A program made the translations under genes and the position numbers. From Methanosarcina sp. (GTDB taxonomy: Archaea; Halobacteriota; Methanosarcinia; Methanosarcinales; Methanosarcinaceae), in NCBI GenBank assembly GCA_017883485.1, contig JADGNM010000044.1, positions 1 through 11,631 on the forward strand: a stretch of DNA of 11,631 bases. The letters run 5' to 3'. The notes under the pieces were generated by a model. The model did no database searches. It worked only from the letters and a program-made list of their open reading frames with translations, and was not told the origin of the DNA. This document shows positions 7,152 to 11,631 of the stretch, piece by piece (within the stretch, counting starts at the first letter, position 1; the number at the start of each line of letters is the position of its first letter).

Positions 7152-8291
7152 ATGCTCATACTTGCGGCAGATATCGGAACGGGTACACAGGATATCCTGC
7201 TATATGATTCGGAAAAAGAAGTTGAAAACAGCTTTATTATGGTCATGCCTGCTCCGACCCAGGTTATTGCGGAAAAGGTTCGGAAAGCGACCGGAGAAGG
7301 AAAGGCGGTAGTGCTTACAGGGAACATAATGGGCGGAGGCCCGTCTGCGTTTGCCATCAGAGCCCATCTTGAGGCAGGTTTTCCGGTATATGCTACTGAG
7401 CAAGCTGCTCTGACCATCCATGACAGTATCGAAAAAGTGAAGGTCTTTGGAATTAGGATTGTCTCCGAAGAGGAGGCAAAAAAACTCGAATCTGAAGAAA
7501 ACGCACTCAATATTGTCATGCAGGACTTCGATCCGGAAGTAATTTCATCCGCATTTTCGATTTTTGAGGTGCGCATGCCTGAAAATTATGCGGTGGCGGT
7601 ACAGGATCATGGAAACGCTCCCGAGAAAAGTAACCGGGTATACCGCTTTGAGCTCTTCAAAGAACTCATTAACAGAGGAGGAAAGCTTGAAAATTTTATT
7701 TACAGGCCTGAAGAGATTCCGGAAGCTTTTACCCGAATGAAAGCCCAGGCCGATTCCCTTCTCAAGGCTGTCGGAAGCCAGGAGACCCGGTCTGTTTTTA
7801 TGGATACAGGTCCTGCAGCCGTTTTCGGGGCTCTTGCCGATCCTGCAGCCGTGCAGCCTTCAATCGTGGTTAATATTGGAAACGGGCATACTCTGGGAGC
7901 ACTTGTGCTTGAGAACAGGATTACAGCACTTTTTGAACACCACAGTTCCCTTATGAATCCGGAAAAACTCCAGGATTATATTAAAAGGCTTGTCGATGGA
8001 AAACTTGGTTTTGATGAGGTATTTACAGATGGAGGGCATGGTGCGTACATAAAGGAAGCTCGAGGCTTTGAGCAAGTCCGTTCGATAATGGTTACAGGCC
8101 CGAAGAGAGAAATGCTTGAAAAGCTTTCGGATTCAGAGATCCGAACTGAAATTCTAACAAAATTACACTTCGCCGCACCTTTCGGTAGCATGATGCTGTC
8201 AGGCTGCTTTGGGCTTCTTGCAGGGTTCTTTGAAAAATATCCAGAACTATCAATCAAATTTATAAGAACCATCAATAAAACTTATAAATAA
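7152..8291 (+). CDS. DUF1786 protein, ASKHA-type ATPase fold
   Basis: A 379-residue protein that I recognise as the DUF1786 type, labelled in databases as a putative pyruvate formate-lyase activating enzyme. That label is doubtful, since there is no CxxxCxxC radical SAM motif. What can be seen is an actin/sugar-kinase-like pattern. LAADIGTGTQDILLYD (4-19) resembles the phosphate-1 loop, TGNIMGGGPSAFAIR lies at 56-70, and FMDTGPAAVFGAL (216-228) and VVNIGNGHTLGALV (239-252) resemble the phosphate-2 loop. APFGSMMLSGCFGLL (342-356) is near the C-terminus. I infer nucleotide binding, perhaps kinase activity, with unknown substrate. It follows the debranching enzyme on the same strand after 84 bases, so a link with carbohydrate metabolism is possible but unproven. 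The ATG at 7152 is the start because DIGTGTQD begins six residues later. Confidence 0.8.
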   Translation: MLILAADIGTGTQDILLYDSEKEVENSFIMVMPAPTQVIAEKVRKATGEGKAVVLTGNIMGGGPSAFAIRAHLEAGFPVYATEQAALTIHDSIEKVKVFGIRIVSEEEAKKLESEENALNIVMQDFDPEVISSAFSIFEVRMPENYAVAVQDHGNAPEKSNRVYRFELFKELINRGGKLENFIYRPEEIPEAFTRMKAQADSLLKAVGSQETRSVFMDTGPAAVFGALADPAAVQPSIVVNIGNGHTLGALVLENRITALFEHHSSLMNPEKLQDYIKRLVDGKLGFDEVFTDGGHGAYIKEARGFEQVRSIMVTGPKREMLEKLSDSEIRTEILTKLHFAAPFGSMMLSGCFGLLAGFFEKYPELSIKFIRTINKTYK

Positions 8292-8319
8292 CTAAGTAGT
8301 AGGAGGTAGGTTGCATAAG

Positions 8320-8342
8320 CCTGAAATATATAATTTTTCAGG
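8320..8342 (+). terminator. Hairpin with T-rich loop after the DUF1786 gene
   Basis: CCTGAAA at 8320-8326 is complementary to TTTCAGG at 8336-8342 with a nine-base AT-rich loop. It lies 28 bases after the stop codon and could terminate that gene. The loop also contains TATATAAT, so it could instead be a TATA box for a short transcript starting near 8353. Confidence 0.4.
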
Positions 8343-8354
8343 GATTACGAAATT

Positions 8355-8460
8355 TCAATTCCGGGATCCCCTTTGAAAGGGTCGGGAATGCAGAGCTGCC
8401 TGCTATAGTTTGCCAGGGTCGCTTACAGATAAATGTAAATATAGGCAGGTATCTCTATAT
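8355..8460 (+). other. Structured intergenic stretch, possible small RNA
   Basis: The gap between the DUF1786 gene and rpl10e shows several inverted repeats in a row. An imperfect hairpin at 8359-8388 has TTCC/GGAA at its base and CCCTT-TGA-AAGGG at its tip. GCAG-AG-CTGC lies at 8390-8399, and CTGCC..TATA (near 8397-8407) is complementary to TATAGGCAG (near 8449-8457). No known RNA family is recognised and no terminator follows directly. It may be a small RNA, a leader element or chance. Confidence 0.25.
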
Positions 8461-8490
8461 GCACATATCTCATACTGAATGGTTTGCTAA

Positions 8491-9111
<621 letters not shown>

Positions 9112-9146
9112 TCAATTAGATTGCTAAGATTAAAAGGAGTATAATA

Positions 9147-9755
9147 ATGTTCGATTACGAAGAGCTTTTGGACCGTGCAATGGCAAAAATGCCTGACATC
9201 GAGACTACGGACGCTCGATTCGTAATCCCTGAGCCCAGAATTTTTTCCGAAGGTAAGACCACGATTCTGGATAACTTCGGAAATATTGCAGATATCCTTA
9301 ACCGGGACCCTGACCATTTGATGAAATATCTCACCAGGGAACTGGGGACTGCAGGGAAAATAGAAGGCACACGTGCAGTCTTCCAGGGAAGGTTTACGAG
9401 AGCCCAGATTTCGGATAACATTCAGGCTTATGTGGACGAATATGTTATGTGTTCGGAATGCGAACGCCCGGATACCCAGCTTGTCAGGGTGGACAGGGTG
9501 CTTGTCCTGAAATGTTCTGCTTGCGGAGCTCACAGACCTGTCAAAAAGAGAAAGGTAACCAATGTGGTTGTCAGGGATGCCATCGAAGAAGGCGGGACCT
9601 ATGAACTCAGGATCGACGCCGTGGGGTCTAAAGGTGATGGGATAGCGAAAATCGATAAATACACAGTCTTCGTGCCTGGAGCCACAAAAGGCGACATGGT
9701 CAAGGTAAAGATAAAGAAAATAAGCGGAAACCTTGCCTTCTCAGAGAAGGTTTGA
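9147..9755 (+). CDS. eif2b: Translation initiation factor aIF2 subunit beta with C-terminal TRAM domain
   Basis: A 202-residue protein in which residues 1-135 are aIF2-beta. After a short N-terminal helix comes the core (about 25-95) with the [19 protein letters not shown] segment and [11 protein letters not shown] zinc ribbon follows with C102, C105, C123 and C126 (MCSEC...CSACG). The beta subunit works with aIF2 alpha and gamma to deliver initiator methionyl-tRNA to the small ribosomal subunit. Residues about 142-202 form a TRAM domain ([25 protein letters not shown]), an RNA-binding beta-barrel also found as free proteins in methanogens. This fusion is known from methanosarcinal aIF2-beta. 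GGAG at 9136-9139 precedes the ATG by seven bases. The gene is the second of the operon and is followed by a T-rich terminator. Confidence 0.95.
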   Translation: MFDYEELLDRAMAKMPDIETTDARFVIPEPRIFSEGKTTILDNFGNIADILNRDPDHLMKYLTRELGTAGKIEGTRAVFQGRFTRAQISDNIQAYVDEYVMCSECERPDTQLVRVDRVLVLKCSACGAHRPVKKRKVTNVVVRDAIEEGGTYELRIDAVGSKGDGIAKIDKYTVFVPGATKGDMVKVKIKKISGNLAFSEKV

Positions 9756-9787
9756 GGTTTTAGCTTTTCAGATCTATAAATGCAGTC

Positions 9788-9830
9788 CGGGCCGACTATT
9801 TTTTTGTTTATTTATTCCGTTTCGTGCCCG
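9788..9830 (+). terminator. T-rich terminator of the translation operon
   Basis: A run of seven T at 9799-9805 continues into a TTTATTTATT stretch about 45 bases after the aIF2-beta stop. CGGGC at 9788-9792 and GCCCG at 9826-9830 are complementary and could bring the tract into a loop, though archaeal termination needs only the U run. Confidence 0.6.
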
Positions 9831-9885
9831 AACAGCTTAAATCCTATTTTCAGATCTTTAAATTATATCCAGGTACTGCCTGCTA

Positions 9886-9937
9886 TTTTTAATATTAAAT
9901 CTATTTAAACACTTAATCAGATCAGGAACCTGTGAGG
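9886..9937 (+). promoter_or_regulatory. Promoter and ribosome binding site of the radical SAM-like gene
   Basis: Two AT-rich boxes are candidates: TTTTTAATATTAAAT (about 9886-9900) and CTATTTAAAC (9901-9910). They predict starts near 9919 or 9931. GTGAGG at 9932-9937 lies four bases before the ATG at 9942, a little closer than usual. With the upstream terminator it shows that the gene has its own transcript. Confidence 0.5.
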
Positions 9938-9941
9938 ATAA

Positions 9942-11180
9942 ATGCCTTCTGAAAAAAAGGATGTATCAAATGCCCCTTTGAGGGACTCTGCGAGGGACTC
10001 TCCATTAGAGGCAAAAGATATAGAGATTCTCTCATTGCCCGGGTTATCTGTGAACCTCAGGCATGCCGGAGATACCCTGGAGCTTGTGGCAAACGGAAAT
10101 CTGAAAGCGGTCTGCAGCCCTATCCTGAAGAATATCAACTCCCGCCTACAAGAGGAAAAGCCAGCCCTTGTGCAGGAAGACAGAGTCATTGCCTCGGCCT
10201 GGCTTCCTCCAGTCCCAAGCCCTGTTTTCAGACGCCTTATTTTTGCAGAAGTGCAGATAGCCCTGGGAAAATACATTCCCGAAACAGTATCCATTGAGCT
10301 TACCCGGCAGAATAGTTCCAGATATCTACCCGGAACAGTTGTAGACGAGGTGGACGCAGGTACCATAAAGAGAATAATAGATGAAGCTCTTGAACTTGGC
10401 ACTTTCATTATCACATTTACTGAGAACGACCCACTCCTGCGGGAAGGAGTCTTCGAACTTATAGAGTATGTGGACAAAAAACGAGCTATTGTCAACTGCT
10501 CCACATGGGGTACTGACTTTTCAAGAGAAACTGCCTCCCGTCTGAAAAATGCAGGGCTTCATTCCCTTATGGTGGGAATCTACTCAACTGATCCTGAAAA
10601 ACACGACGCAATCCGAAAGTCCGAAGGGGCATACGAAAAAGCGGTATCTGCCATAAGACTGGCCCTTGAAGCAGGGCTCGTGGTTGTAATGACAACCCAT
10701 GCATCTCCTTCAAACATAAAAGAACTTCCTGCCCTCTATGCCCTTGCATCGGAACTGGGAGTCCACGAATTTTCAGTATGGGAAGCCATGCCAAAAACCA
10801 GGAAAGAGCCCTTAATAACTGATGAGGACCGAAAGAATATCCTTGAAATGTATCACAGGATAAATTCCTGTCCTGTCGGCCCTCGAATGTTTTCAAACAC
10901 TTTTTTAGAGGGGCAGATGCTGGGCGCTATGGCAGGCCGACGCTGGATACATGTAACAGCAGACGGAGACGTAAAACCCAGCCCTTATCCTCCTTTCAGT
11001 TTTGGTAACGTAAAAAAAAAGCCCCTAAAAGAAATCTGGCAGAAGATCAGGAGTTATCCCTATTTCCAGAAACAAAATAGCTTGACCCCAATGCACGACC
11101 CAGAATTTATGGAATTCGTTGACAGGATCCCTATAGGAGCAAAATTGCCTTATCCTTTTGAGAAAGTTTACAGGAGATAA
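9942..11180 (+). CDS. Radical SAM/SPASM-like protein lacking the cluster cysteines (putative pseudoenzyme)
   Basis: A 412-residue intact frame. Residues about 114-330 follow the radical SAM barrel: VSIELTRQNSSRYLPG (116-131) matches the position of ELTxRCNxxCxHC, FIITFTENDPLLREGVFELI (155-174) that of TGGEPLLR, and VGIYSTDPEKHDAIR (211-225) the usual HDxIR strand. Residues 338-365 (VTADGDVKPSPYPPFSFGN, then PLKEIW) and MHDPEF (384-389) match a SPASM-like C-terminus. The key residues are gone: the three cysteines of CxxxCxxC are N124, Y128 and G131, GGEP is ENDP (161-164), and the C-terminal cluster cysteines are replaced (S347, T382). The only cysteines (58, 186, 310) lie outside these motifs. 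It therefore should not bind the [4Fe-4S] cluster or cleave S-adenosylmethionine, and an ordinary enzyme role is unlikely. An intact length suggests selection for a structural or regulatory role. The biological role is unknown. Confidence 0.8.
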   Translation: MPSEKKDVSNAPLRDSARDSPLEAKDIEILSLPGLSVNLRHAGDTLELVANGNLKAVCSPILKNINSRLQEEKPALVQEDRVIASAWLPPVPSPVFRRLIFAEVQIALGKYIPETVSIELTRQNSSRYLPGTVVDEVDAGTIKRIIDEALELGTFIITFTENDPLLREGVFELIEYVDKKRAIVNCSTWGTDFSRETASRLKNAGLHSLMVGIYSTDPEKHDAIRKSEGAYEKAVSAIRLALEAGLVVVMTTHASPSNIKELPALYALASELGVHEFSVWEAMPKTRKEPLITDEDRKNILEMYHRINSCPVGPRMFSNTFLEGQMLGAMAGRRWIHVTADGDVKPSPYPPFSFGNVKKKPLKEIWQKIRSYPYFQKQNSLTPMHDPEFMEFVDRIPIGAKLPYPFEKVYRR

Positions 11181-11570
11181 TCTCAGGATAGCATATATTA
11201 ATTATACTTTCAATAATCGGTCGTGTCCGTGAGTCATTGATCAATTCATAAAAACAAGTACATCCACCGTTTTTGGTAAAAATGTAGAGAGATTCTAATG
11301 TTCACGGTGTTCAATGACTTTCGATCAGCTTTTCAAACCCGATTGAAAAACTATTAAGAAACAAACGATTTTCATCCCCAATCTTACATTCCGCACCCCC
11401 CTCTAAAAATAAGGTGAATTTTTCAAGAACTGATTAAATTTATTAGATCTGCTGCGAACACATATTCAAAAAAATCAATGAATTTAACTTGAATTGCACA
11501 GAGTTCAAAAAAAATCAAGTCTGAATTAAAGGAAATACCCCCATTTGACCAACTCTTTATCTACTCTTGT
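11181..11570. repeat. Gene-free stretch with inverted and direct repeats
   Basis: No gene is visible. GTCATTGA at 11233-11240 is the exact reverse complement of TCAATGAC at 11311-11318, enclosing about 70 bases, which might be a small inverted-repeat element. TTC-A7-TCAA at 11465-11478 recurs as TTC-A8-TCAA at 11504-11518 in the same orientation. Such AT-rich repeats beside a new gene start are typical of insertion-sequence ends, but the rest of the element would lie outside the window. Confidence 0.4.
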
Positions 11571-11589
11571 CACCAAAACAATATTGGTG
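11571..11589 (+). promoter_or_regulatory. Hairpin over the ribosome binding site at the right edge
   Basis: CACCAA at 11571-11576 pairs with TTGGTG at 11584-11589, with a seven-base loop. Its 3' arm contains the only Shine-Dalgarno-like GGTG before the ATG at 11596, so folding would hide the site. This arrangement is known to limit translation of some transposase genes read from outside transcripts. Confidence 0.35.
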
Positions 11590-11595
11590 GCTCTA

Positions 11596-11631
11596 ATGTT
11601 CGTAGAAATTCCTAAAGAATATCTCTCAACC
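11596..11631 (+). CDS. First codons of an unidentified gene at the right edge
   Basis: From the ATG at 11596 the frame reads MFVEIPKEYLST and is open to the window end, twelve codons. GGTGG lies just before it. The protein cannot be identified from so few residues; the surrounding AT-rich repeats and the hairpin make a transposase plausible, but this is a guess. Confidence 0.35.
   Translation, partial: MFVEIPKEYLST

Noticed and set aside
7152..8291. Pyruvate formate-lyase activating enzyme function
   Set aside because: There is no radical SAM CxxxCxxC motif; the glycine-rich loops point to an ASKHA-type nucleotide-binding fold.

Overview
The window reads as chromosomal DNA of a methanogenic archaeon of the genus Methanosarcina or a very close relative. 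This rests on an archaeal L10e (uL16) ribosomal protein, an archaeal aIF2-beta carrying a C-terminal TRAM domain, archaeal TATA-type promoters with TATA-like boxes about 25 bases before transcript starts, GGAGG-type ribosome binding sites, U-rich terminators and moderate-to-low GC. No database search was possible; family names come from recognising motifs in the translations.

Left flank (1-1440) is mobile-element debris: the 5' end of an IS1634/IS4-like transposase runs off the left edge on the minus strand. Next to it is the 3' part of a beta-CASP metallo-beta-lactamase-fold (RNase J/CPSF-like) gene that has lost its N-terminal catalytic half and carries a +1 frameshift. A pyrimidine-rich tract follows.

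Centre-left (1445-4411) holds two minus-strand genes, an M50-like membrane protein with HELGH and an ornithine cyclodeaminase/alanine dehydrogenase-family enzyme. Divergent from the latter is a plus-strand DUF434-type protein with PIN/NYN-like acidic motifs. Its promoter carries a perfect 14-base palindrome right against the TATA box.

The 4412-5084 gap is not empty: it contains a decayed transposase on the minus strand, readable in three frames.

Centre-right (5085-8291) holds a GH133 glycogen debranching enzyme followed by a DUF1786 protein of the actin/hexokinase/Hsp70-like ATPase type. Both look as if they are read from leaderless or nearly leaderless transcripts. Then comes a translation operon, rpl10e plus aIF2-beta-TRAM (8590-9755), preceded by an intergenic stretch with several possible hairpins.

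Right end: the most unusual gene is at 9942-11180. It is an intact 412-residue protein with the layout of a radical SAM enzyme with a SPASM-like C-terminus. All three cysteines of the CxxxCxxC motif, the GGEP motif and the C-terminal cluster cysteines are replaced, so it looks like a preserved radical SAM pseudoenzyme. The last 450 bases contain repeats and the first codons of an unidentified gene at the right edge.
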